64,000 nucleotides of DNA from Winslowiella toletana (lineage in GTDB: Bacteria > Pseudomonadota > Gammaproteobacteria > Enterobacterales > Enterobacteriaceae): positions 620,001 through 684,000 of the forward strand of contig NZ_CP134152.1 in the NCBI RefSeq assembly GCF_032164335.1, given 5' to 3'. This document shows, piece by piece, positions 1-8,425 of this stretch. Under the pieces are notes generated by a model. It searched no databases and had not been told where the DNA came from. It was given only the letters and a program-made list of their open reading frames with translations. How positions within the stretch are numbered: position 1 is the first letter of the stretch; the number at the start of each line of letters is the position of its first letter. A program made the translations under genes and the position numbers.

Positions 1-939
1 TTATTTTTCCACATAATTCCATCCGAATAAGTTATATAACAAAAAGATAACTTTTGTGACTTAAAATTAACATCCCTACGAAATAGTCAACCAATCTTAT
101 TACTATATCATTGAATCAGACAATACTATTAGCAGGTGAACAGTGTCGCAGAAGGAAATTCTATACTTTGTCCTGAAAATAAGTCTGCATACAGTGTTTA
201 ATTTCTGGCAGAGCCAGAGCAGACTTACAATGACACACTAACCAATGCTAGCGTTTAAGTCTTAGAACTCATCTCATTGAATTTAAAGTTAAAAAACCGA
301 AAATAAAATCCTGGAAAAATGCTCAATAGAATAATGACGGCTTTAGCCTCACGGAGAATAATGATATTCCGTTCGTTATAAAACGCCTCTACATCGGGAT
401 CGCCTCATCTCGCTGATGAAGACATTGCTGACATCGCAGTGTGTTATCAGCGTGGAGCAGGGCAAGAAGAATCAGACTTTAAAAAATATTCCCGGCGCTG
501 GCCGGAAACGCACCTCTGGAACTGGCCCCGCAGAAACTCTCTGAAAAGTACGGGCCTGTGGCTGTTGAAGCTAGTAAAAGTCATCAGAGATGAAACCGGA
601 AAGCTGATGCCACAAAGATCACATTCTGCCGGAAATTCGTGATGTCCATAACAGTTCAGAGGAATAGTTAGCCTGCATATGAGCTGTATTATTTTTTAGC
701 GACAGGGTTCTAATTCGCTATAAAAAGACCTGTAACAGCAGGAGCAGCCATAGAGGTTAATGGTCGAAATACCGCTTAATTGACGCATCATCAGAACGCA
801 TTAACGCTCAAGTTTAATTTGAAGCTTGTCACGTTATGCTTTCTCGGTATATCTGCTAGATAGCTTTGTCGGTATCAGCGGTAGTGAAGTTATTTGATAC
901 TCCTGTGAAGAACAATGAATAGCCCTACAGGAGAAAGAA
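1..939. other. Intergenic region without a recognisable gene
   Basis: This stretch of more than 900 bases is AT-rich at its left end and holds no open frame I recognise. One short frame (439-642, plus strand, 67 codons) has a basic and tryptophan-rich composition unlike a folded domain, no convincing ribosome binding site and no known motif. It may be the relic of a gene, but I cannot name a family. The amidohydrolase that follows has its own ribosome binding site (AGGAGAAAG just before 940), so the promoter for that operon probably lies in the right part of this stretch. Confidence 0.5.
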
Positions 940-1878
940 ATGAAATTTATTCCATCACCAAACTGGCTCCCTTTTGATCCTCACCCTTCACCGCCGAAAT
1001 ATGTACTTCCCACTGACGCGGTAGATGCGCATTGTCATGTATTCGGTCCCGGCGATGAATTTCCTTACGCGCCAGAGCGCAAATACACCCCCTGCGATGC
1101 CGGAAAAGAGGGGTTATTTGCACTGCGCGATAAATTGGGCTTCACACGTAATGTGATTGTTCAGGCAAGCTGCCATGGCGCAGATAATCGTGCACTGATC
1201 GACGCATTAAACACGTCTGCTGGCTATGCTCGTGGTGTTGCAACCGTCACAGCGGATATCAGCGATGAAGAACTGTTGCAGATGCACCATGCTGGCGTGC
1301 GGGCAGTCAGGTTTAATTTTCTGAAGCGGCTGGTGGATTTTACTTCACGTGAGACGCTCGAAAGTATTGCCTATCGCATTGCGCCGCTGGGCTGGCATGT
1401 CGTCGTCTACTTTGAAGCGTGCGATCTGTCTGATTTAGAAATTTTTTTCACTTCTCTCCCTTTGCCGGTGGTCATTGACCATATGGGCAGACCCGATGTG
1501 AGCCAGCCTGTTGAAGGCGAGCAGTTTCAGCGAATTGTAAGTCTGATGCGAAATAATCCGCATATCTGGATCAAAGTCAGTTGCCCGGAACGACTCAGTC
1601 AGCTGGGTTCATTGCCCGCTCCGGGCGAAAGTGTGCCTTACAGCGATGTTCTGCCTTTCTCACGCTATCTGGTTGGCCATTTTCCTGACCGCGTGTTGTG
1701 GGGAACAGACTGGCCACATCCAAACCTTCACGATCATATGCCAGATGATGGTGTTCTGGTCGATATCATCCCGTTTATCGCGCCAACCGCAGAGTTGCAG
1801 AAAAAACTCTTGGTTGATAATCCACTTCATTTGTACTGGCCGGAACTTCATCAAGACATCAATACCACAAAACCATAA
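940..1878 (+). CDS. Amidohydrolase family protein, 2-pyrone-4,6-dicarboxylate lactonase-like
   Basis: A 312-residue metal-dependent hydrolase of the amidohydrolase superfamily. The first metal-binding motif HCH lies at residues 31-33 in the context VDAHCHVFGPG. A central VIDHMGRPD follows, and the late acidic residue lies in WGTDWPHPN near residues 254-261. This arrangement and the spacing resemble LigI, which opens the lactone ring of 2-pyrone-4,6-dicarboxylate in protocatechuate and gallate breakdown. No other gene of that pathway is present here, so the substrate is inferred from the fold and from the neighbouring dicarboxylate-type symporter, whose start is 61 bases downstream. The start is supported by AGGAGAAAG directly upstream. 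Cytoplasmic; no signal peptide seen. Confidence 0.75.
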   Translation: MKFIPSPNWLPFDPHPSPPKYVLPTDAVDAHCHVFGPGDEFPYAPERKYTPCDAGKEGLFALRDKLGFTRNVIVQASCHGADNRALIDALNTSAGYARGVATVTADISDEELLQMHHAGVRAVRFNFLKRLVDFTSRETLESIAYRIAPLGWHVVVYFEACDLSDLEIFFTSLPLPVVIDHMGRPDVSQPVEGEQFQRIVSLMRNNPHIWIKVSCPERLSQLGSLPAPGESVPYSDVLPFSRYLVGHFPDRVLWGTDWPHPNLHDHMPDDGVLVDIIPFIAPTAELQKKLLVDNPLHLYWPELHQDINTTKP

Positions 1879-1938
1879 CGCGATGTCTGCCTGATTAAAA
1901 CGACGTTTTGTTGTCCTGTGCAAATTAACGAGGCGCAT

Positions 1939-3216
1939 ATGAACCGCTCGGAAAAGCCCTTTTATAAAACTCTCTATTTTGAAGTCTTTATTGGTGTGTT
2001 GTTGGGTATTGCTCTGGGCCATTACTGGCCCTCTATTGCTGTCCAGATGGCTCCACTCGGTGAAGCTTTTATCAAGCTCATCAGGATGATGATTGGCGTG
2101 GTGGTCTTTTGCACCATCGTCAGTGGTATCGCTGGCATGCAGGATATGAAAAAAGTAGGCCGGGTGGGTGGCAAAGCGCTTCTTTATTTTGAGGTGATCT
2201 CCTCTTTCTCACTGCTGGTGGGGCTGATTGGCAGCCACCTCCTGCAGCCGGGGGCTGGCTTTAATGTTGATAAGTCCAGCCTCGACGCTTCATTGGTACA
2301 GGGATATATCGATAAAGCGCATCATCTCGATTTTGTCAGCTTTATGCTGCATATCATCCCGGAAAGTTTAGTTGGCGCTTTTGTTCAGGGAGATATCCTC
2401 AGTATTTTGCTGGTGGCGGTATTGTTCGGTTGGGCGCTGACGGCACTGGGTGAAAAGGGAAAACCGGTATTTTTAATGATTGATGGTTTTTCACAGGTGT
2501 TTTTTAAAATAGTGAATATGATCACCCGCTTTTCATCTGTTGGCGCGTTTGGGGCGATTGCCTTTACCGTAGGGCAATATGGTACCGAATCCTTAGGCCC
2601 GTTGTTCAAACTGGTAGGCTGTTTTTATCTTGTTTGCCTGTTTTTTATTATTGTGGTGCTGGGGGCGGTTTGTTACTTATGCCGCATAAATATATTTAGC
2701 TTCATCAGTTACATAAAAGATGAACTGCTGATCGTGCTGGGTACCAGTTCGTCCGAAGTGGTTATGCCGCAGATCTTACGAAAGATGGAACAGCTTGGCT
2801 GCTCGCGTTCCGTGGTTGGCTTAGTGATACCCACCGGATATTCATTCAACCTCGACGGCACTAATCTCTATTTAACTATGGCGGTAGTTTTCATTGCGCA
2901 GGCGCTGAACATCGACCTTACGCTTAGTCAGCAACTGCTGTTATTGGGGGTGGCTATGCTTACCTCAAAAGGGGCCAGCGGCATTGCCGGTGCAGCGTTT
3001 ATTATGCTTACCAGTACGCTTCTGGTGGTGCCTGTCGTACCCGTTGAAGGTATGGTACTGATTCTTGGCGTGCATCGTTTTTTAGGCACCGGATTGGCAA
3101 TGACCAATCTGATCGGAAACGGTGTTGCTACGCTGGTGGTTGCGGCATGGGAGAAAGAACTTGATCGCGACTGTCTTAAACAGCATCTGAAAAATCCGCC
3201 TCTGCAGGAATCCTGA
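1939..3216 (+). CDS. Dicarboxylate/amino acid:cation symporter (DAACS family)
   Basis: A polytopic inner-membrane transporter of 425 residues, about the size of DctA/GltP-type symporters. Family hallmarks are visible: the serine-rich hairpin region [12 protein letters not shown], the NLDGTNLYL motif of the unwound helix, and [12 protein letters not shown] in the second re-entrant loop. It should couple uptake of a di- or tricarboxylate to protons or sodium. The frame is open back to a GTG at 1918, but ATG 1939 is preferred because AACGAGG sits just upstream. The gene follows the lactonase-like gene on the same strand, which suggests uptake of the ring-cleavage substrate or product. It is convergent with the LysR gene at 3295. 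Confidence 0.85.
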   Translation: MNRSEKPFYKTLYFEVFIGVLLGIALGHYWPSIAVQMAPLGEAFIKLIRMMIGVVVFCTIVSGIAGMQDMKKVGRVGGKALLYFEVISSFSLLVGLIGSHLLQPGAGFNVDKSSLDASLVQGYIDKAHHLDFVSFMLHIIPESLVGAFVQGDILSILLVAVLFGWALTALGEKGKPVFLMIDGFSQVFFKIVNMITRFSSVGAFGAIAFTVGQYGTESLGPLFKLVGCFYLVCLFFIIVVLGAVCYLCRINIFSFISYIKDELLIVLGTSSSEVVMPQILRKMEQLGCSRSVVGLVIPTGYSFNLDGTNLYLTMAVVFIAQALNIDLTLSQQLLLLGVAMLTSKGASGIAGAAFIMLTSTLLVVPVVPVEGMVLILGVHRFLGTGLAMTNLIGNGVATLVVAAWEKELDRDCLKQHLKNPPLQES

Positions 3217-3294
3217 ATTACGCCGGTAATTGAATTTGAGCAGCAGCAGATGTGATGGTTAGCTGATGATTGATAAGCAGATTAGGGCATCTCT

Positions 3295-4179
3295 CTAACG
3301 AGATAATAATTCTTTAATAAGACGGATGGTTTCTTGCTGAAGCAGGGTGCCCGGTCGGCGCGTGCTGGTCGCCAGCGATAACTGGGCAAACAAGCCCTGC
3401 TGGGCGATGCCCCTCAGACGTAGCCTGTCTGCATGGGCGAAATTGGCGATTGCATTTTTCGGCAGGATGGCCGCGCCAATGCCGCTTATCACCAGTTCAA
3501 GAATAGTGCCGACCCCATCAACATCAACTGCCATCAGCGGCTTCAGGCGGCGGGTATTTAATGCTTCTTCGACCAGAATACGAAAAGCATTGTAGCGGCC
3601 AGGCATAACCAACGGGATCTGCGCTAACGCTTCCAGCGTGACGTTTTCACCCGATCCCGGTGCATCACAACGCTCAACAAGAAACAGAGCTTCCTTGTGA
3701 AGCGGTATCGTCTCAATGTCAGGGGTGGGTTGAGTGTGATAAAGCAGGGCGATATCGACCCGGGCTTTCACCAGAGACTCCTGAATCTGGCTGCTTAAGC
3801 CTTCCGTAATTGAGAGTGTTGCATCAGGCATTAACGTCTGAAATGACTTCACCAGAGGCAGGGTCAAAGAACGCGCAAGGGTTGGTGGTAATCCCACGGC
3901 GATGCGGTCGGTGCGGATTCCTCGCAATCTTTCTAACTCTCCTCGCGTGCGTTCCATCTGGTGCAATATCCCGCGTGCATGGCCAAGCAGCAGTTTTCCC
4001 GCTTCGCTGCAAAAGGCTCCGCGCCCGTTACGCACCAATAAATTCTGACCGACTTCTACTTCAAGTTGACGAATCTGGCGGCTCAGAACGGGTTGAGCCA
4101 CGTTCAGTGCAATTGAAGCGCGGGTAAAACTCCCCAGTTCAGCGACACAAACAAAGTACTCGAGTTGTCGGATATCCAC
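3295..4179 (-). CDS. LysR-family transcriptional regulator
   Basis: A 294-residue LysR-type regulator. The N-terminal winged helix-turn-helix is plain: MDIRQLEYFVCVAELGSF at the start, then a recognition helix around residues 30-48 with AQPVLSRQIRQLE. The remaining part is the two-lobe periplasmic-binding-like effector domain. It lies tail to tail with the symporter gene, separated by 78 bases. The likely targets are the lactonase/symporter genes, although the usual divergent layout is missing. The 270 bases upstream of its start contain no other gene. Confidence 0.88.
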   Translation of the reverse strand: MDIRQLEYFVCVAELGSFTRASIALNVAQPVLSRQIRQLEVEVGQNLLVRNGRGAFCSEAGKLLLGHARGILHQMERTRGELERLRGIRTDRIAVGLPPTLARSLTLPLVKSFQTLMPDATLSITEGLSSQIQESLVKARVDIALLYHTQPTPDIETIPLHKEALFLVERCDAPGSGENVTLEALAQIPLVMPGRYNAFRILVEEALNTRRLKPLMAVDVDGVGTILELVISGIGAAILPKNAIANFAHADRLRLRGIAQQGLFAQLSLATSTRRPGTLLQQETIRLIKELLSR

Positions 4180-4449
4180 TGCTATTCCTTATAAAATTAT
4201 CTCACTGCCTGATCATAATACAGCTGGAGTAAGCTTTAGCACGTCGTTCATCTCCAGGCCGTTACCAGCAGATGGCCGCCAGCCTGTCAGTAGCCCATGC
4301 ACAATCGAAAATTCAGCAGAAGTGTGATCGCGCTCCAGATTAATACGCATAATAAATATTTATCAAAAATAATCTTATCAAAAATATTCGCTGAACGATA
4401 AATTACAGCTTAAGGCATGAAGCCACTTTATATCGAAAAGGAATCACCT

Positions 4450-5304
4450 ATGTCGTCCACCCCAGATCTTAACTGCACTCCGTTACGCTTTCCATTTACT
4501 GTATATCAGACTAAGAATAAAATGAATGATTATCGTGCTGATGATATGAGATATGGTGATTTATCAGAATTTCATTTGAAGGAATATTTTGGCTTAAGGG
4601 AGATAGTTGAAGGGGTTAATCCTTATGCCAGCGAAGTATCGCGCTATCCATCAGGCAACTACAGTTTTGCCCGACCGGCAATCATTACAGAAAAACGCAG
4701 CCATGAAGACATTGCGGCAATATTATTTGAGCAGTTCCGGCGCTATTCCGCGCCCGTCTCCTTTATGGGATATCGAAAATTGTTTATCCGTCTGGTTGAT
4801 CATCTGCAAACAGGAAGAGGTGAACCTTTTAAGGATGAATTATTGGATAAGGCATATCATCAGCAGATAGTGGGTGATAAGTCTAAAGAAAGTTCGCTGG
4901 AAAAGATAAAATGGGTCATTAAAAACAATATTGACTTGAATACAGGTGCTTATCCAGCAAGTAATAGAGAACGATTCGGTGAGGAGTTAAGTTATACGGT
5001 TCTTCCCAGGTTTGACAGGTGGATAGATCGTGTAAATGGATTGGGGATTTCCGTTCACGGCATTTATGCAACCCATATCACAATGATATCATTGCTGGTA
5101 GAAGGGAACGCGTACACCGCAACTATCCATTATCGTGGTCAGGATCATTTTGGTCTTGATGATATCGACATTATGGATCTTAGATTTCATAACCTTCCTA
5201 TTTTTCGCATCTGGTTTCTTCTGCAACGCTGGGAAAAATTTGGTTATAAACCTTTTATGACCAATATGGAGGCAACTGTTGAAATTAAGGGTTTTTTAGA
5301 ATGA
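4450..5304 (+). CDS. DUF3289 (YPO3983-type) family protein
   Basis: A 284-residue protein without signal peptide or membrane segment. Its body matches, from memory, the DUF3289/YPO3983 family of enterobacterial proteins, with signature stretches such as NDYRADDMRYGDLSE near the start and a C-terminal half rich in aromatic residues ending in HYRGQDHFGLDDIDI and KFGYKPF. The frame could start at ATG 4417, but ATG 4450 has the ribosome binding site AAAGGAAT. The stop codon overlaps the next start as ATGA, so the two genes are translationally coupled. The biochemical role of the family is unknown. Members are often found near secretion or toxin loci. Confidence 0.7.
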   Translation: MSSTPDLNCTPLRFPFTVYQTKNKMNDYRADDMRYGDLSEFHLKEYFGLREIVEGVNPYASEVSRYPSGNYSFARPAIITEKRSHEDIAAILFEQFRRYSAPVSFMGYRKLFIRLVDHLQTGRGEPFKDELLDKAYHQQIVGDKSKESSLEKIKWVIKNNIDLNTGAYPASNRERFGEELSYTVLPRFDRWIDRVNGLGISVHGIYATHITMISLLVEGNAYTATIHYRGQDHFGLDDIDIMDLRFHNLPIFRIWFLLQRWEKFGYKPFMTNMEATVEIKGFLE

Positions 5305-5792
5305 AACTGAAAAAATTCTCCTGGCAGATAGCGTTATTTATGCTATTAACTTTTGCGACTTATTCAGCCTACAAATCTACACGACCTGTTAAAATCATCG
5401 ATGTTCATAAAGACCAAAACAGACGCTATCTGGTAGTGGATAACTTTCCTTATACAGATCATGGAAAGCTGAACTGGTGGTTATCTAATAAACAATATCT
5501 TGAGGAAAATTATGGAATTCCAGAGCTTCATAACGATGGTATATACTCTGTCGTTATCTGGGGCATTGGTGATGGCTATGAGATTGAAGAACGCGACAGA
5601 AGTACATTTTTTCCATCCAGAAGCACCGATCACTTATTTTGCTTTTATGATATGAAAGTGGAAGCCAGATGTGTAAGAAAAGAAAACTGGAAAATGGGAA
5701 TCAGCGCAATACCTAATAATCGGATTAGTTTTTCTTTGGGTGATAGTAGCTATTATCAGGATCAAAGCGGTAAAATTATAAAAAGCAGATAA
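5301..5792 (+). CDS. DUF943 family protein with N-terminal membrane anchor
   Basis: A 163-residue protein with one hydrophobic segment (residues about 9-22) that could be an uncleaved signal anchor, followed by a periplasmic domain. The core VVIWGIGDGYEI and the paired cysteines in FCFYDMKVEARC are, from memory, typical of DUF943. It overlaps the DUF3289 gene by four bases (ATGA). This two-gene pairing, a soluble DUF3289 protein with an anchored DUF943 protein, is compatible with an effector/immunity relationship, but nothing in the sequence proves it. Confidence 0.7.
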   Translation: MKLKKFSWQIALFMLLTFATYSAYKSTRPVKIIDVHKDQNRRYLVVDNFPYTDHGKLNWWLSNKQYLEENYGIPELHNDGIYSVVIWGIGDGYEIEERDRSTFFPSRSTDHLFCFYDMKVEARCVRKENWKMGISAIPNNRISFSLGDSSYYQDQSGKIIKSR

Positions 5793-6618
5793 AATATTCA
5801 GCAAGGTATTTGCTTATTCCTGTGTATTCGTAGTGCCGCACTCAACTCTGTAAGCCAATCTCCAGTGCTGCTTTCCAGGCGCCAGTTTTTCTTGTAGCGA
5901 TGGCATCTTCGCCATCCGTGCGGAGGGTTTACACTTTGCTTGCCATCAGGACGAGAGCCGGAAACGGCTCTCCTCTGGTATTCCGCCAATCTGATTGATT
6001 TGGCCTTAAATTATCAGCATTAACCGAAAATTCTCCCTCACAAATTCACTATCAATCCATCTGCATCCGCAGCCCGGCAAAAGCACTCTTTTATCGATGC
6101 TTAAAAAAGAACAACAAAAAAAACCGCGTCATTCATCGTGAAAAATAACCACTTTACTATAATAAATATCTTTATTAATGCCGCTATTTAAACAACGTTT
6201 TTCGTTATTAAAACCGTAACATAACAGTTATTTCCAGCAAAAAACCCCAAGAATAATCTTAGTGATTGGATAAGTTATCAGGATATTCTTATTTGCCTTG
6301 CAGGCGTTGCTTATAAGACTTTTCTTTGTTTTTCTGTGCTGTTAAATTATCCAACTCTATGTTTTATAATGATTAACATCGTGTTCACAGGCGGCTTTCA
6401 TCAGCGCTGATTCAGCCGTTAATAAGACATTTCCGGCCGCACTCACGACCAGGAAATATTTATTGATCTCCAGGTGATTATCAGCATAATACATTCGTCT
6501 ACATTATCGTCTCTTTCCGATAATTTCATATAAATGTTAATTATTCTCTTTCTCAACTTTCTTAAGCTGACGGCAGCAATGGCGGCAGTGGGGTATTAAC
6601 GAATTTAAGGAGCGATAT
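5793..6618. other. Long intergenic region upstream of cdiB
   Basis: About 825 bases without a recognisable gene. The left 200 bases are of ordinary composition and include a perfect 8-bp hairpin at 5953-5972. From about 6080 the DNA becomes AT-rich with many A-tracts, a composition typical of H-NS-silenced promoter regions. The promoter for cdiB/cdiA is expected here, but I could not assign a single -35/-10 pair with confidence. Confidence 0.5.
5953..5972. repeat. Perfect hairpin with GAAA tetraloop
   Basis: The arms GAGAGCCG and CGGCTCTC are fully complementary around a GAAA loop. No T-run follows on either strand, so it is not a standard rho-independent terminator. It lies 160 bases downstream of the DUF943 gene and could be a processing or transcript-end stem. 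Confidence 0.5.
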
Positions 6619-8340
6619 ATGCGCCGGGACTGCGCTCGTATTTTACCTCGTGTTATCCATTGGGGTCTGTTGGGGCTTTCCATCAGCTCTGCTCCGCTGT
6701 TTGCCGCTTCGGTGTCCGATACGCCGGGCCAGAGTGCCGCAACGATTGATGCCCGCGAGCAGCTGCGTCAGCAAGAGCGTGAGCGCGCGCTGCGAGAGCA
6801 AAATACCCCGAACAGCGATGTCCGCCTGACGCGTCCCGACGTGGCATTGCCTGACTATCCCGTCGATGAAAAGCCCTGTTTTATTATTCACTCCCTGCGC
6901 CTGGAGGGGGATTCCGCCGCGCGTTTTCAGTGGGCGCTGGATGCCGCAGACGACGCCAAAGGCCGCTGCCTCGGTAGCCAGGGAATTATGTTGGTAATCA
7001 ACAAGGTGCAGAACGCCATTCTGGCGGGCGGCTATGTCACCACCCGGGTGATGGCGCAGGAACAGGATCTGACTACCGGCGTGCTGACGCTGAATCTTCA
7101 GCCCGGCCGCATTGACAATATTCGTTTTGAACAACCGGTTTCCTGGCGGGGGCGGCTGTGGAATGCTGTTCCGGCGTCGTCTGGCGATATCCTCAATCTG
7201 CGTGATATCGAACAGGGGCTGGAGAACTTTAAACGGGTGCCCAGCGCCGCCGCCGATATCAAAATTGTGCCCGGCGAGCAGGAGGCGACCAGCGATCTGC
7301 TGGTGCACTGGCAGGAGGGCCGTCCGGTGCGGCTCAGCCTGGGGATGGACGACAGTGGTTCCAAAAGCACGGGCCGTTATCTCGGCTCCGCCACCCTGGC
7401 GGTGGATGCGCCCTTTGCACAGAACGATCTGTTTTACGCCAATATCGGCAAGGATATGTTCGAGAAAGGGCCCTTCGGCAACCGCTCGCATACCCTGAAC
7501 TACTTTTTCCCGGTCGGCTACTGGGGATTTTCTGCCAACTATAACGATTACACCTATCACCAGAATATCCCTAACGCCAATGAAGTACTGAGTTACAGCG
7601 GCAAGAGCGAAAATTTGCAGCTGACGGTCTCGCGATTGCTGTTTCGCAATCAGTCGCATAAAACCACGCTGAATCTGCGCGCTTACCGTAAACACGCCAC
7701 CAATGCGGTGGACGGCATTGAGATCGATCAGCAAAAACGCCGCACCGCTGGCTGGGAACTGGGATTTAATCAGCGCAGTTATTTCGGCAATACCACGCTG
7801 GATGCCAATATCAACTGGCGGCGCGGCACCGGGGCATTCGGTGCAATACCTGCCCCGGAAGAGGCCACGCACAGTGGCAGCGCCCGCACCGGCATATTGC
7901 TGGGTGATATCAGCGTTAATCAGCCCTTTAACTGGGGTGAACAGCCCTGGCGCGTGAACAGCGCGATGCGCGGGCAGTGGAGCCCTAATGCGCTGACGCC
8001 GCAGGAGCGAATGGCCATTGCCGGGCGTTATACGGTGCGCGGCTTCGATGGCGAACAGGTGCTGTCCGGTGAGAAAGGGCTGATCTGGCGCAACGAGCTG
8101 GCGTGGAACGTGCAGTCGCGCGGTCACGAGTTATATCTGGCGCTGGATTACGGTCGCGTAGAGGGGCCGGGCACGCGTTATCTGGTCGGCCATCAGCTGG
8201 CGGGCAGCGCGCTGGGCGTACGTGGCGCACTGTGGCAGCGATTCAGCTATGACCTGTTTGCCGGTGTACCGCTGCTGAAACCGGACAACTTTCATACCTC
8301 CGGGGCGACGGCTGGTTTTAGCGTCAATCTGGAAATCTGA
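6619..8340 (+). CDS. cdiB: CdiB/ShlB-type outer-membrane TPS transporter
   Basis: A 573-residue two-partner-secretion transporter of the Omp85 superfamily. An N-terminal signal peptide (about residues 1-30) is followed by a QQERERALREQ helix of the kind that plugs the pore. POTRA domains start near PCFIIHSLRLEG (residues about 92-103). A 16-strand beta-barrel carries the conserved VRGFDGEQVLSGEKG motif near residue 472 and ends in a C-terminal SVNLEI strand. It should secrete the CdiA encoded 85 bases downstream. The start is clear: AAGGAG lies six bases before ATG 6619. A hairpin (8390-8405) lies between the two genes. Confidence 0.93.
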   Translation: MRRDCARILPRVIHWGLLGLSISSAPLFAASVSDTPGQSAATIDAREQLRQQERERALREQNTPNSDVRLTRPDVALPDYPVDEKPCFIIHSLRLEGDSAARFQWALDAADDAKGRCLGSQGIMLVINKVQNAILAGGYVTTRVMAQEQDLTTGVLTLNLQPGRIDNIRFEQPVSWRGRLWNAVPASSGDILNLRDIEQGLENFKRVPSAAADIKIVPGEQEATSDLLVHWQEGRPVRLSLGMDDSGSKSTGRYLGSATLAVDAPFAQNDLFYANIGKDMFEKGPFGNRSHTLNYFFPVGYWGFSANYNDYTYHQNIPNANEVLSYSGKSENLQLTVSRLLFRNQSHKTTLNLRAYRKHATNAVDGIEIDQQKRRTAGWELGFNQRSYFGNTTLDANINWRRGTGAFGAIPAPEEATHSGSARTGILLGDISVNQPFNWGEQPWRVNSAMRGQWSPNALTPQERMAIAGRYTVRGFDGEQVLSGEKGLIWRNELAWNVQSRGHELYLALDYGRVEGPGTRYLVGHQLAGSALGVRGALWQRFSYDLFAGVPLLKPDNFHTSGATAGFSVNLEI

Positions 8341-8389
8341 GCAGCTTATACGCTTGCTGATGCTGACCTGACAGGCCCGAACGGATTCT

Positions 8390-8405
8390 GGCGGTTGCGA
8401 CCGCC
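8390..8405 (+). other. Small hairpin between cdiB and cdiA
   Basis: GGCGGT and ACCGCC pair around TGCG, followed by TTCTATT. The stem is short and the T-run poor, so this is at best an attenuator that lowers read-through from cdiB into the much longer cdiA. Confidence 0.35.
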
Positions 8406-8425
8406 TTCTATTACGGATAATACCC

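Noticed and set aside
439-642. 67-codon plus-strand frame in the left intergenic region
   Set aside because: No ribosome binding site, odd composition and no recognisable motif; too weak to call as a gene.
5798-5989. 63-codon minus-strand frame after the DUF943 gene
   Set aside because: It contains the 5953-5972 hairpin, has no family signal and no supported start.
6643-8127. 494-codon minus-strand frame opposite cdiB
   Set aside because: It lies fully within cdiB, has no family signal and reflects the GC-biased codon use of the real gene.
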